Shown one piece after another: positions 1-7,074 of a stretch of 17,529 nucleotides of DNA. This DNA is from Cytophagales bacterium (GTDB lineage Bacteria > Bacteroidota > Bacteroidia > Cytophagales > Cyclobacteriaceae): the NCBI GenBank assembly GCA_003454975.1, contig DMST01000521.1, positions 1-17,529 of the forward strand, read 5' to 3'. The number at the start of each line of letters is the position of its first letter. Positions within the stretch are counted from its first letter, which is position 1. The position numbers and the translations under genes are program-made. The notes beneath the pieces were generated by a model that saw only the letters and a program-made list of their open reading frames with translations, made no database searches and was not told the DNA's origin.

Positions 1-486
1 CCAGGTAGTCTCGTAGTTGGTAAGCAAAAAGATGTTGTGCTCTCGCGCCAGGGCGGCCATCCGTTGGGCGTGCTCCCAGCTTACAGCCAGAGGCTTCTCC
101 ACCATTACGTGTACGCCTTTCGGGGCACAAATTTCAACTACCTCCAAGTGGTCGTAGATGGTACCAAAGGCCGTTACCGCTTCGGGTTGGGTGGCGGCCA
201 GCATGCTCTCCAGATCAGCATATACCAGGTCCATAGAGTAACCGTGCTGTTGGCTGTACTGCTGGGCCAGCTCCCGGTTGGGTTCCACTATGCCCACAAT
301 CTGAATGTCGTCAGCCTCCTCTCTACCCAAAATCCAGTGCACGTGGGTGTGCACCAAGCCTACTACGCCCACCCGCAGCGGAGGGGGCTTACTGTCCTGG
401 GCATGCAGTACGTGCGAGAGCCCAAGACACAATACCATCCCTAGCCACAGCCAAGGTGGAGCAAAATAGAAGTGTGTATTCATCAT
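1..486 (-). CDS. Exported Gfo/Idh/MocA-family oxidoreductase, N-terminal part
   Basis: The gene runs off the left edge, so only the first 162 codons are present, in frame to base 1. Residues 1-29 form a signal peptide with a hydrophobic core and a likely SPI site near HA|QD. A Rossmann NAD(P)-binding domain follows, with the strand-turn VGVVGLVHTHVHW at 39-51, an acidic residue after the second strand (VGIVEP) and the family hallmark VEKPLAVSWEHA at 129-140, whose lysine (K131) is the usual catalytic or nucleotide-contacting residue. Family members oxidise or reduce sugars and related alcohols with NAD(P); exported versions are common in Bacteroidota polysaccharide metabolism. The dinucleotide loop departs from GxGxxG because the last glycine is replaced. 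Two adjacent ATG codons (486 and 483) could start it. The substrate cannot be told from this part. Confidence 0.85.
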   Translation of the reverse strand, partial: MMNTHFYFAPPWLWLGMVLCLGLSHVLHAQDSKPPPLRVGVVGLVHTHVHWILGREEADDIQIVGIVEPNRELAQQYSQQHGYSMDLVYADLESMLAATQPEAVTAFGTIYDHLEVVEICAPKGVHVMVEKPLAVSWEHAQRMAALAREHNIFLLTNYETTW

Positions 487-595
487 AATAATAGAAGTAT
501 GCCCCAATATGCAGAAAATAGGCCGTTGCCCGAGCCGTCAGGGGTCTTTTGTGGTGCAATCGGATACGACCGAGGGGACTAAAGGAAAGGTGGAC

Positions 596-1015
596 CTAGG
601 GCTTAACGATATCATACCTACCCCGGTCTTCGGCAATGACCAGATCATTGTACCGCAGCGTATCAATCACCGGATTAGCAAAGCACGGTCCATCTTCCAA
701 GTGATATACTAGTGAAAGGGTATCAGTATCCTCGGCATTAATTTGTAGAAAATACACCTCGTTGTTCTCCCATTGGCTATACTCAAAGTAGATATACCCT
801 CCTAGTATATCATGGAATACACGGGTAGTATCTCCCGCGTTGTACAGTACCATATTCTCCGGGATGTAGGTACTATCGTTACCAATGAGGTATTCCCCGG
901 CACTGTCCACAAACCGGATATTGGCCACGGCCAAGTTGGGATCAACCAAAGAACAGTCCACGCAGGATGAAATGGAAAACAGCAGGAATAAAGAGGCTAA
1001 GGGAGTACGTTTCAT
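596..1015 (-). CDS. Small Bacteroidota lipoprotein of unknown function
   Basis: This encodes 139 aa. I chose the ATG at 1015 because it places a textbook lipoprotein signal at the N-terminus: a short basic start (MKRT), a hydrophobic core (LASLFLLFS) and the lipobox ISSC. A longer reading to 1117 would bury this signal behind 34 unlikely residues. After the acylated cysteine comes a second cysteine (VDC), then a mostly beta-strand domain rich in Asp, Tyr and Asn, with one more cysteine in the motif DGPCF near the end. The layout, a lipid anchor plus one compact beta domain, suits a periplasmic or outer-membrane-attached protein. I do not recognise the family. It is 109 nt upstream of the oxidoreductase gene on the same strand and divergent from the Uma2 gene. 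Confidence 0.7.
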   Translation of the reverse strand: MKRTPLASLFLLFSISSCVDCSLVDPNLAVANIRFVDSAGEYLIGNDSTYIPENMVLYNAGDTTRVFHDILGGYIYFEYSQWENNEVYFLQINAEDTDTLSLVYHLEDGPCFANPVIDTLRYNDLVIAEDRGRYDIVKP

Positions 1016-1154
1016 TTTTGCTGGTGATGTTGATACTACATAAAAGTAAAAAGATATGGATATTGAGAATAGGAGGTATTCGTCTTGGTTAAAACCAGGA
1101 TTAAGGGTTGTATCCAACCTTCATTCATCCCTATCTACTTCTAACCCAATTCCG

Positions 1155-1162
1155 TATCTTTG
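1155..1162 (+). promoter_or_regulatory. Candidate Bacteroidota -7 element TATCTTTG at the Uma2 start
   Basis: TATCTTTG matches the Bacteroidota -7 consensus TAnnTTTG exactly. It ends 3 nt before the ATG at 1166, so initiation from it would start at or just inside the ATG. I see no TTTG at the usual -33 distance. Either the mRNA is leaderless or the match is fortuitous. Confidence 0.35.
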
Positions 1163-1165
1163 AGT

Positions 1166-1756
1166 ATGTCATCGCCTGCCCTATCATATAAAGATCACTA
1201 CACGTACCAAGACTATCTTTCCTGGGAGGATGGGGAGCGATGGGAATTGATTGATGGAGTGGCTTATAATATGACGCCTGCTCCGATTAGGAAACACCAA
1301 CGTTTGGTCCATGAGTTGAGCAGAATCATTGGAAATGCGTTGGTAGGAAAAAGTTGCGAAGTGAATATCGCTACCTTTGATGTGCGTTTACCCAAAGCGC
1401 AACAATCGGAAGACGAAGTCGATACCGTGGTTCAACCGGATCTTTCAGTGATCTGTGACCCTAGCAAACTGGATGAAAAAGGCGGAATAGGCGCCCCAGA
1501 TTGGATCATCGAAGTACTTTCTCCCAGTACGGCTACCAAAGACCTCAACCTAAAGGCGATCCTTTACCAAACCCACGGGGTACGCGAGTACTGGATCGTA
1601 GATCCTGAAAAGGAGCAGATCATTGTTAACCGACTAGACGAAGACCGGAAGCAATATACTTTCTCTCGGGTATATGAAAGGTCCAATGTACTGGCATCTG
1701 TCGTGTTGCCCGAGCTACCCATCAGCCTGGAAGAGGTATTTAAGGCAGCGGAGTAG
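1166..1756 (+). CDS. Uma2 family (DUF820) PD-(D/E)XK nuclease-fold protein
   Basis: This encodes 196 aa from the ATG at 1166; a TTG two codons upstream is a less likely start. The pattern is that of Uma2/DUF820: N-terminal YTYQDYLSW and RWELIDG, then the core QPDLSVIC (D92) and PDWIIEVLSPST (E116), followed by the lysine-bearing helix TKDLNLKAILY and the strand VREYWIVDP. D92, E116 and a lysine at 125 or 130 fit the PD-(D/E)XK triad. Family members are widespread, often multicopy, and annotated as putative endonucleases, but their role is not established. It stands alone here: divergent from the lipoprotein gene, convergent with the LytTR operon, with no transposase or toxin-antitoxin partner. 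Length and motifs are complete, so there is no sign of decay. Confidence 0.88.
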   Translation: MSSPALSYKDHYTYQDYLSWEDGERWELIDGVAYNMTPAPIRKHQRLVHELSRIIGNALVGKSCEVNIATFDVRLPKAQQSEDEVDTVVQPDLSVICDPSKLDEKGGIGAPDWIIEVLSPSTATKDLNLKAILYQTHGVREYWIVDPEKEQIIVNRLDEDRKQYTFSRVYERSNVLASVVLPELPISLEEVFKAAE

Positions 1757-1827
1757 ATGATGAGGCTTGGGCCTCTAACTTGATCTTCCTAGGTCTCCTT
1801 TAACCACCTATACTCCATTAGGCGTAC

Positions 1828-2589
1828 TCACCCTCCAAGCTGCTGCTTCAGCCAAGCTCCTTTTTCCTGGCTGACTACAATGACCTGTGGCAGAGGTGGT
1901 TCTAACTGCACCAACAGCTTGCCACCCAAATACGGTTCTACCCGTGCGATGGAACCAATGTGGGCTAATACCTGCCGATTGAGCCGCAAGAACTCTCGAG
2001 GATTCAACTGGTTTTCCAAAGCCTCTAGTGAAAAATCTACCGGATAGCGTTCCCCCGCTTGCGTGACCAAATACAACAGAGTGTCCCGGTAAAAGTAGGC
2101 CACCGTGTTCGTATTCACTGGCGTAAGTGCCTTCCCCTTTTTCACCAGAAAGCGTTCCCGAAAAGGGGATTTCACCTCAGTAAGAGCCGCTCTTAGTTGT
2201 GGCAGCATAGAGGTCAACTCCGGTTTTGCTTCATGGCGTAGCGCCTGATATTTCGAAAGCGCTCTGTGGAGCTTCTCTTCGGTAATGGGTTTTAGCAAAT
2301 AGGCTATACTGTGATGATCAAAGGCGCGCAGGGCATACTGATCGTAGGCCGTGGTAAAGATGATGGGTGAGGACCGGGCTACCTGTTCTGCCAAAGGCCA
2401 GCAGGGGCCATCGGCAAGCTGAATATCCAAAAACACCAAATCCGGAGCGGGATGTTGGTGTAACCAAGCGCGCGCCTGTTGCACCGAAGGTAACACACCC
2501 GCCATTTCAACACCGGGCCATGTCACCTCCAGCAAACTCACCAAATGTTGCTGCGCGGCTATTTCGTCCTCAACCAATAATATCCGCAT
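1828..2589 (-). CDS. LytTR-family response regulator
   Basis: This encodes 253 aa. A receiver domain spans about 1-115, with the acidic pocket E7/D8/E9, the phospho-acceptor D55 in LVFLDIQ, the switch threonines T79/T80 in IIFTTAYD and K100 in YLLKPI. A LytTR DNA-binding domain spans about 140-250 (RFLVKKGKAL, then FLRLNRQVLAHI). This is the LytR/AlgR layout: phosphorylation by the partner kinase alters binding to direct repeats upstream of target genes. The ATG lies 20 nt inside the kinase reading frame, so the two are translationally coupled and almost certainly a cognate pair. It is the last gene of a three-gene operon. No obvious terminator follows it, and it converges with the Uma2 gene across 71 nt. 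Confidence 0.95.
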   Translation of the reverse strand: MRILLVEDEIAAQQHLVSLLEVTWPGVEMAGVLPSVQQARAWLHQHPAPDLVFLDIQLADGPCWPLAEQVARSSPIIFTTAYDQYALRAFDHHSIAYLLKPITEEKLHRALSKYQALRHEAKPELTSMLPQLRAALTEVKSPFRERFLVKKGKALTPVNTNTVAYFYRDTLLYLVTQAGERYPVDFSLEALENQLNPREFLRLNRQVLAHIGSIARVEPYLGGKLLVQLEPPLPQVIVVSQEKGAWLKQQLGG

Positions 2590-3643
2590 GGGCAGTATGC
2601 TTTTCAGTGGGTCCTTCGCTGATGGTTAGTAGTGGTATGCTTACCGTAAACTGGTGCTCTTCACTTTCTATGTCTACCGGCGCATCCGTCAGAAATTGGT
2701 AGCGTTGTTGCAAGTTGCTTAGCCCCGTCATTGTACTGGGCATGGCCGCTTCTTTGGGTTTTCGTGGGTTGGTCACTACCCAGTATTCTTGCTCCACCTT
2801 TATTTCTACCCACAAGGGATCTTCTACGGATAGCTGGTTGTGCTTTACCGCATTTTCCACGAGCTGTTGCAGAGCCATAGGCGGCACATAGCAATCCTCT
2901 AAGTCTGCAGATATCATCCGGGCGTCCACCACCAGCCCTTCCCCAAACCGCATACGCAGCAGCTGCACATAATGCTGAACCAGGGCCCATTCGGTGGCGG
3001 CCGGCACTACCTGCTGATCTTGCACCTGGGTAATGTAGCGATACAATTCCCCCAATGATAGCAGAAACGTTTCTGCCTGCTCCGGAGCCGTACGCAGTAA
3101 TCCGTATAGGGTATTGAAGCTATTGAACAAAAAGTGAGGGTCCAGGTGGCGTTGCAGGGCCTTTAGCTGCGCTTGTGATTGCTCACGGGCCAGGCGTTCG
3201 TTTTCCAGCACACTCATAGCGAGTCGTTTACGCCAACTATATAGCAAGGATATTCCCGTCACTACGGCGGATACCAGCCCACCCATCACGGTAGAAAACA
3301 ACATATGAAACAGCAAGGGCGGCTCACTGCCCAGTACCCAATGGTCTACCCACTTCAGCACAAAATACAACGCATCAAACGTAAGGACACCTAGCCCCAC
3401 TGCCCATAGAATCCTCCACAGGCCGCGTGTACGGGTGCGTCGCAGAAATTGATGAATCACCTCCCAAGTAGCCCATCCCATTAGTATGAGCAGTAAGACT
3501 ACGGTCAGGTCGAATCCAGGGGGTTCATCGAACAGGTAATTGAGGTATATGAACCCAAATACAAACAGCACAAAACCAGCGGCAAGCACCAAACGCCAGC
3601 CGCTAGCTAGCGGAAAATAAGGAGTGAGCTTCTTTGAGGTCAT
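2570..3643 (-). CDS. LytS-type membrane histidine kinase (His_kinase, PF06580)
   Basis: This encodes 357 aa from the ATG at 3643; a GTG one codon upstream (3646) is possible. Four hydrophobic segments occupy roughly 17-38, 46-62, 78-98 and 112-134, with no sizeable extracellular sensor domain. A coiled linker (about 140-165) leads to the His_kinase motif HLDPHFLFNSFN, in which the histidine of PHFLFN (H170) is the expected phosphorylation site. The ATP-binding part has the N-box PPMALQQLVENAVKHN and a late TGLSNLQQRYQ, but the usual DxGxG box between them is replaced by TNPRKPKE. That replacement is common in Bacteroidota LytS-type kinases. The start lies 11 nt after the exported esterase-like gene, and its end overlaps the regulator by 20 nt, so all three are one transcript. 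Confidence 0.93.
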   Translation of the reverse strand: MTSKKLTPYFPLASGWRLVLAAGFVLFVFGFIYLNYLFDEPPGFDLTVVLLLILMGWATWEVIHQFLRRTRTRGLWRILWAVGLGVLTFDALYFVLKWVDHWVLGSEPPLLFHMLFSTVMGGLVSAVVTGISLLYSWRKRLAMSVLENERLAREQSQAQLKALQRHLDPHFLFNSFNTLYGLLRTAPEQAETFLLSLGELYRYITQVQDQQVVPAATEWALVQHYVQLLRMRFGEGLVVDARMISADLEDCYVPPMALQQLVENAVKHNQLSVEDPLWVEIKVEQEYWVVTNPRKPKEAAMPSTMTGLSNLQQRYQFLTDAPVDIESEEHQFTVSIPLLTISEGPTEKHTAHADIIG

Positions 3644-3654
3644 CACCTCTCAAG

Positions 3655-4839
3655 TTAACGAAACCCCGTAGATGCTGTACTTTCCGGCACTAGGATGACC
3701 GCGTCAAATCCATAAAAGAGCTTACGTAGGGCAAAATCCTCGGGCAATGCATTCACCAAACCGCGCCATTGAGCCAGTGGGATAATGACGTAGCCAGACT
3801 CCGGCAATAGCGATTCGGTCAGCTCTACCAAAGCCCCCAACATGGAACTATCTACTGGGGCTTGCCGGGCTTCCTCCGATGAAAATGGTGTGTACCGATT
3901 CTGCACTCCACCCATGGGTAATATGGCCACGTGAAAGGAGGTAGCACCCGGCTCCTCACTCAGGCTATTGCCAATATCCTGAACGTGCGTAAAACTGTAT
4001 CCGCGCATGGCATGAAAGGCCCCTAGCTTTACCATTACCTTTCCCTCTGGGTGTGCCTCGCGGAATGTCCAGAAATGCTTTTTCATGAGCTGGGACCGCG
4101 TCAAATTGCTTGCGTGGTACTCCCCGGTATTGTTGTAGTTATATATATCCCGGCTGGCTACCAGTTCGTCTATTATTTGTATGCCCACTTCCCCCTTGGC
4201 TACGGCCCGCAAAGCCTCCAACCGTTTTTCGGTGGCAGCAAACATCCACAAATCGCCAGGGTTCTTTTCTTCTACTAGCTTATTATAACCCGCACGGGCT
4301 AGAGACAGCTCTGCCGCCAACAAATTGGCATCTGAAAATTGGGTAGCGTATGCTCCCAGCAACATTCGAGGCGAAGCCACCAATTCTTGATCTATCCCCA
4401 CTAGTGGTGCCTCCGCGGGGCTTAAACTTCGTACTTTCTGTAGGAAGGCATACTCCTCACGTTGCGTGTAAAAGGGCAGGCTGAAGGGGTCTTGCTCCAG
4501 CAAAGCCTCTATAGCTTGAGTACCTACCACGGCTGTCAGTTCATTGAGCAAACGCCCCGTGAAAGGGCCGGTTTCAATCACTAAGTGATGATAACCTGCA
4601 TCTACCAAGCCCTCATAAAGGGCACCGCATAGTTGAGGAACCTGCGCCACACCATGGTCCTCCCCTACCAGCAGGTAATCCGCCGCTTGGGCTTGTTCCA
4701 CCAGCCAGTCCCATCCCGGACCAGAAAAATCCTCACGAATCGGCATGGCCGCTTCAGCCATTCGTTCTGCCCAATCTACCTGGGCCTGGGTAGTTTGCGC
4801 CAAAGCCAGGCCCATGATCAACATCAAGAATTTCCTCAT
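3655..4839 (-). CDS. Exported erythromycin-esterase/ChaN-like fold protein
   Basis: This encodes 394 aa. A signal peptide at 1-19 (hydrophobic core LMLIMGLALA, cleavage near TQA|QV) sends it to the periplasm. The mature part resembles the erythromycin-esterase/ChaN/TraB superfamily: YLLVGEDHGVAQVPQL with E60 and H62, LVIETGPF with E89, and MVKLGAFHAMRGYSF with H276, followed by the DIGNSL strand end. A His, a Glu and a later His at such spacing make up the active site in erythromycin esterases. Real members with known substrates are few, so macrolide resistance should not be assumed. It is the first gene of an operon with a LytS/LytTR pair, 11 nt ahead of the kinase ATG, which suggests a link to sensing or to the response. 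A plain hypothetical exported protein is the alternative. Confidence 0.6.
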   Translation of the reverse strand: MRKFLMLIMGLALAQTTQAQVDWAERMAEAAMPIREDFSGPGWDWLVEQAQAADYLLVGEDHGVAQVPQLCGALYEGLVDAGYHHLVIETGPFTGRLLNELTAVVGTQAIEALLEQDPFSLPFYTQREEYAFLQKVRSLSPAEAPLVGIDQELVASPRMLLGAYATQFSDANLLAAELSLARAGYNKLVEEKNPGDLWMFAATEKRLEALRAVAKGEVGIQIIDELVASRDIYNYNNTGEYHASNLTRSQLMKKHFWTFREAHPEGKVMVKLGAFHAMRGYSFTHVQDIGNSLSEEPGATSFHVAILPMGGVQNRYTPFSSEEARQAPVDSSMLGALVELTESLLPESGYVIIPLAQWRGLVNALPEDFALRKLFYGFDAVILVPESTASTGFR

Positions 4840-5020
4840 GCTTTTTTTGATTACAATAAGCGGTTACTGCCCAAGCCTTGCTCAGAATTCTCCCCCAAAC
4901 CCAAAAAGCCATTCCTGAAACCCAATATTCAACGGACGAAATCTGTTTGGCTTCCCAAACCTTTAGTTGTATTGGCAGAGGGGGCTGTGCTAAAACCGGA
5001 ATGAAGGCGAGCGTGCTAGT

Positions 5021-5035
5021 ACGACTCAGAGTCGT
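5021..5035. repeat. Perfect short palindrome downstream of crtY
   Basis: ACGACTCAGAGTCGT is a 7-bp perfect inverted repeat around one base, starting 31 nt past the crtY stop. No T-tract follows on either strand, so it is not a standard terminator. It could be a REP-type element or a mRNA-stabilising hairpin. No second copy occurs in the window. Confidence 0.35.
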
Positions 5036-5065
5036 GTCACCACCAGAGTAAAACCCTCACGGGCA

Positions 5066-6211
5066 CTACTTCGCCAGCATGCTCTTAAAGAATGCCTTCA
5101 TAAAAAGATGCTTATTATCTACCGAATTGTGAATATGAAACAGTTCTACCCAACTGCTTTTCTCATCCAGGAATTTAAAAATCTTAAAGGCTTTGATCTT
5201 CTTGAATAACGAAAAATAGAAAGCCTTTCCTTGGTCCGGGTAGTTGTTAAAAATGGTGAGCAAGGTCCGGTCCATCAGCTTGAAAATGAAAGGGTTTTTG
5301 CCACTGTTGTGGAGTTCGTTGCTCATGGCCTTTAGGGCCATATCCTGGCTTGAAGCCAAGATGCGGGTGAAAGCATAGCCTGAAGACGGCTTCACGTGCC
5401 CCGCAATGGTACCCATATCCACCACCCGACCCTTGGCAGGTTTGGGACGGTGGGCCGTCATGGGTATGGCATTGTACTCCTTCTCTACGATGCGGTATTC
5501 TTCAATCTTCAGCACCTCGTTGAGGTAATTCTCAATTTTGGCATCGTATTCCTCTTGTGAATAGAATTCCTTAGAAAACTCGGTAAACTCGATCAAAGCA
5601 CGGTTTCCAGAAAAGGGCAATACGTAAAAGAAATTGATCAAATCCTCGTCGCTCTGGCGATAGTCCATCAGCGTGAAGGTAGATTCATCAAAACGCGGCT
5701 GATCGGTCTCGATAATCCAGCCCTTGAAGTGTTGCCAGAGGATGTTGTCTCCCAAGGTGGTATGCAGGTTCTCCCGGTTGAAAAAGGATTTGAAAACCGT
5801 TTTGCCGATAAACGACTGGTCTTCTAACTCCACCGCTCCCGAGTCATGCACTTGCTTGATTATCCCTTCGTGAAAAGTGATGTTGTCGAAGGCCTGCAAT
5901 TTCTCCTTTATGTAGCCGTAAAAGTCAATAGCTCGGACTGTATAGTATCGGTAATCACCTAGGTCCAAGTCTAGCTCCTCATCCTGATTGGTATAGAAAT
6001 AGCAGCCCTGCCACGATTTGGTGGCAAGCGCTTCGTATTCCGATTGTTCTTTGGACCAAAAGGACCACGTGCGGTCGTTGGTCTCTTTCTTATCGGCATC
6101 AATGACCAACACCTTTTTCTTTTCAAAGCCCGATAGCTTTGACATTTCATAGGTGAGCGTCATGCCCGATAGCCCAAAACCCGCAATTATGAAATCATAT
6201 TGTTCGCTCAT
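5066..6211 (-). CDS. crtY: Lycopene cyclase, FAD-dependent CrtY type
   Basis: This encodes 381 aa. It converts the linear ends of lycopene into beta-ionone rings, giving gamma- and beta-carotene, at the inner membrane. The N-terminus is a FAD-binding Rossmann fold (DFIIAGFGLSGM at 6-17, ending in the acidic strand VLVIDAD at 34-40). The cyclase hallmark DRTWSFW follows at 46-52. The conserved acidic stretch LIEFTEFS (E208, E211) and MTAHRPKPAKGRVVDMG, then GHVKPSSGYAF at 271-281, match the catalytic and C-terminal FAD-contact regions. Length is normal for CrtY. It is monocistronic here: other crt genes (crtE, crtB, crtI, crtZ) are not in the window, although an ABA4-like gene lies about 4.2 kb away. 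The gene sits 52 nt downstream of a minus-strand terminator hairpin, so its promoter is either squeezed into that gap or read through the hairpin. Confidence 0.88.
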   Translation of the reverse strand: MSEQYDFIIAGFGLSGMTLTYEMSKLSGFEKKKVLVIDADKKETNDRTWSFWSKEQSEYEALATKSWQGCYFYTNQDEELDLDLGDYRYYTVRAIDFYGYIKEKLQAFDNITFHEGIIKQVHDSGAVELEDQSFIGKTVFKSFFNRENLHTTLGDNILWQHFKGWIIETDQPRFDESTFTLMDYRQSDEDLINFFYVLPFSGNRALIEFTEFSKEFYSQEEYDAKIENYLNEVLKIEEYRIVEKEYNAIPMTAHRPKPAKGRVVDMGTIAGHVKPSSGYAFTRILASSQDMALKAMSNELHNSGKNPFIFKLMDRTLLTIFNNYPDQGKAFYFSLFKKIKAFKIFKFLDEKSSWVELFHIHNSVDNKHLFMKAFFKSMLAK

Positions 6212-6263
6212 GACATGAGTTAGTCATCCGTTCAAAAAGTTCGGGCTTGGGGGCCCATACCGT

Positions 6264-6290
6264 TAAAAAAAGCCAGGTCTGAACACCTGG
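6264..6290 (-). terminator. Rho-independent terminator upstream of crtY
   Basis: Read on the minus strand, CCAGGT pairs with ACCTGG across a 6-nt loop and is followed by C and then seven Ts. It lies 229 nt past the stop of the 6520 gene and 52 nt before crtY. It may end a long 3' untranslated region, end a small RNA, or act as a leader attenuator for crtY. Confidence 0.7.
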
Positions 6291-6519
6291 AATCCTATAT
6301 GGCTATCAACTGCCAGCAGCGTCCAATGTTTGCTTCCCCAGCCAACAGCTATTCTATATTTCTTCTACCCAAAGGGGGTACATGCTTCACCATGTCGTTC
6401 GGTTAAGAGGAATCGTCCCGTTTTGAAATCGGACCTGTGCGACTCCATTAAGATAAGGACGAAAAGCAATCCTTTGACCTGCCTAGCTAAATGACAATGA
6501 CGGGCTACCACTGCTAACC
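6291..6519 (-). other. Non-coding stretch ending in the terminator; possible small RNA or crtY leader
   Basis: Together with 6212-6290 this is 308 bases without a convincing gene. The longest minus-strand reading frame I could follow from an ATG is about 27 codons. Two small hairpins are visible: ACATG with CATGT and TACCC with GGGTA, side by side around 6365-6400. Because the stretch ends in a strong terminator on the minus strand, it is probably transcribed, either as the 3' end of the 6520 gene or as an independent RNA. I cannot name an RNA family from sequence alone. Confidence 0.35.
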
Positions 6520-6978
6520 TCACGGCTTTTCGAAAAGCCGCTCTATCCTTTTCAATAGGGCCTGCTCTTGTACCCGGTATGCCGTCCCTAATACCAATAG
6601 CGCTCCCGGCAAGAAGCTCAAAACATCGTTTAAGGGCACATCACCACCCACTAGATGAGCAACGAGCATGACCAACCAAATTCCTGTAACCAGGGAGAGT
6701 TCATGTCGCCATTTGGTGTACAACCTAACCGTTGTGGAATTTTCTGACACAGCAATCAATTCTCCCTGAAGGGAAATACCCTCGAAAAAGCCCGGATTAC
6801 CTTGCATAGTTAGCGTACCAATGGATAGGTTGGAAAGAAACGTATACCGATTGGCATCCAACTGTTTGATCTTGAAGCCTTGCGGGGTAGACTGCCAAAT
6901 CATCTGGTCTACCGACTCCTTGGTTAGGTCTAAGGTGATCTTTTTCGAAATGAATAACTGCTGAGGTAGTTTAAGCAT
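6520..6978 (-). CDS. Unknown two-helix membrane protein
   Basis: This encodes 152 aa from the ATG at 6978. A GTG at 7008 is an alternative, but it would lie within a strong GC hairpin. The first 90 residues are polar and mixed alpha/beta, with short strands such as YTFLSNLSIGTLTM and an asymmetric hydrophilic face. Two hydrophobic helices follow at about 98-113 (LVTGIWLVMLVAHLVG) and 117-133 (LNDVLSFLPGALLVLG), and the tail is basic and charged (LLKRIERLFEKP). The likely topology is a cytoplasmic domain plus a helical hairpin in the inner membrane. I do not recognise the family. It follows the dehydrogenase gene on the same strand across 96 nt that contain a hairpin, so co-transcription is possible but not required. 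Confidence 0.6.
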   Translation of the reverse strand: MLKLPQQLFISKKITLDLTKESVDQMIWQSTPQGFKIKQLDANRYTFLSNLSIGTLTMQGNPGFFEGISLQGELIAVSENSTTVRLYTKWRHELSLVTGIWLVMLVAHLVGGDVPLNDVLSFLPGALLVLGTAYRVQEQALLKRIERLFEKP

Positions 6979-7006
6979 GGGAGTGTTCCGTTTTCTTGTT
7001 GGGAGC

Positions 7007-7040
7007 ACCCCCCCTCCCTAGGATAACTTGGAAGGGGGGT
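7007..7040 (-). other. GC-rich hairpin between the dehydrogenase gene and the next gene
   Basis: An 11-bp stem (7007-7017 with 7030-7040, one G-T wobble on the minus strand) encloses a 12-nt loop. It starts 34 nt past the dehydrogenase stop. No T-tract follows, so it is not a standard intrinsic terminator. It may stabilise the upstream mRNA end or pause transcription between the two genes. Confidence 0.5.
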
Positions 7041-7074
7041 CGCAAGTTTGGGTAGGCCCCTAAAAAGGTAGCCC

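Noticed and set aside
37..444. Plus-strand open frame of 135 codons at the left edge
   Set aside because: It is the shadow of the Gfo/Idh/MocA gene on the minus strand, whose Rossmann and EKP motifs are unmistakable.
1762..1775. GAGGC-TTGG-GCCTC hairpin after the Uma2 gene as a terminator
   Set aside because: The stem is only 5 bp and is followed by TAACTTGATC rather than a T-tract.
4051..4346. Plus-strand open frames within the esterase-like gene
   Set aside because: They overlap a well-supported minus-strand gene and show no protein features.
3655..4839. A macrolide-resistance gene call (ereA/ereB)
   Set aside because: Only the superfamily pattern of His and Glu residues is visible, and the protein is exported and tied to a two-component operon; the sequence does not support a resistance claim.
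4945..4960. GTTTGG-CTTC-CCAAAC hairpin downstream of crtY as a terminator
   Set aside because: It is 105 nt past the stop with no T-tract on the minus strand; it could be a chance inverted repeat.
5066..6211. A multi-gene carotenoid cluster around crtY
   Set aside because: No crtE, crtB, crtI or crtZ is present in the window; neighbours on both sides are unrelated.
6979..7008. GTG start at 7008 for the two-helix membrane protein
   Set aside because: The extra ten residues add nothing recognisable and the GTG would be buried in an 11-bp GC stem; ATG at 6978 is simpler.
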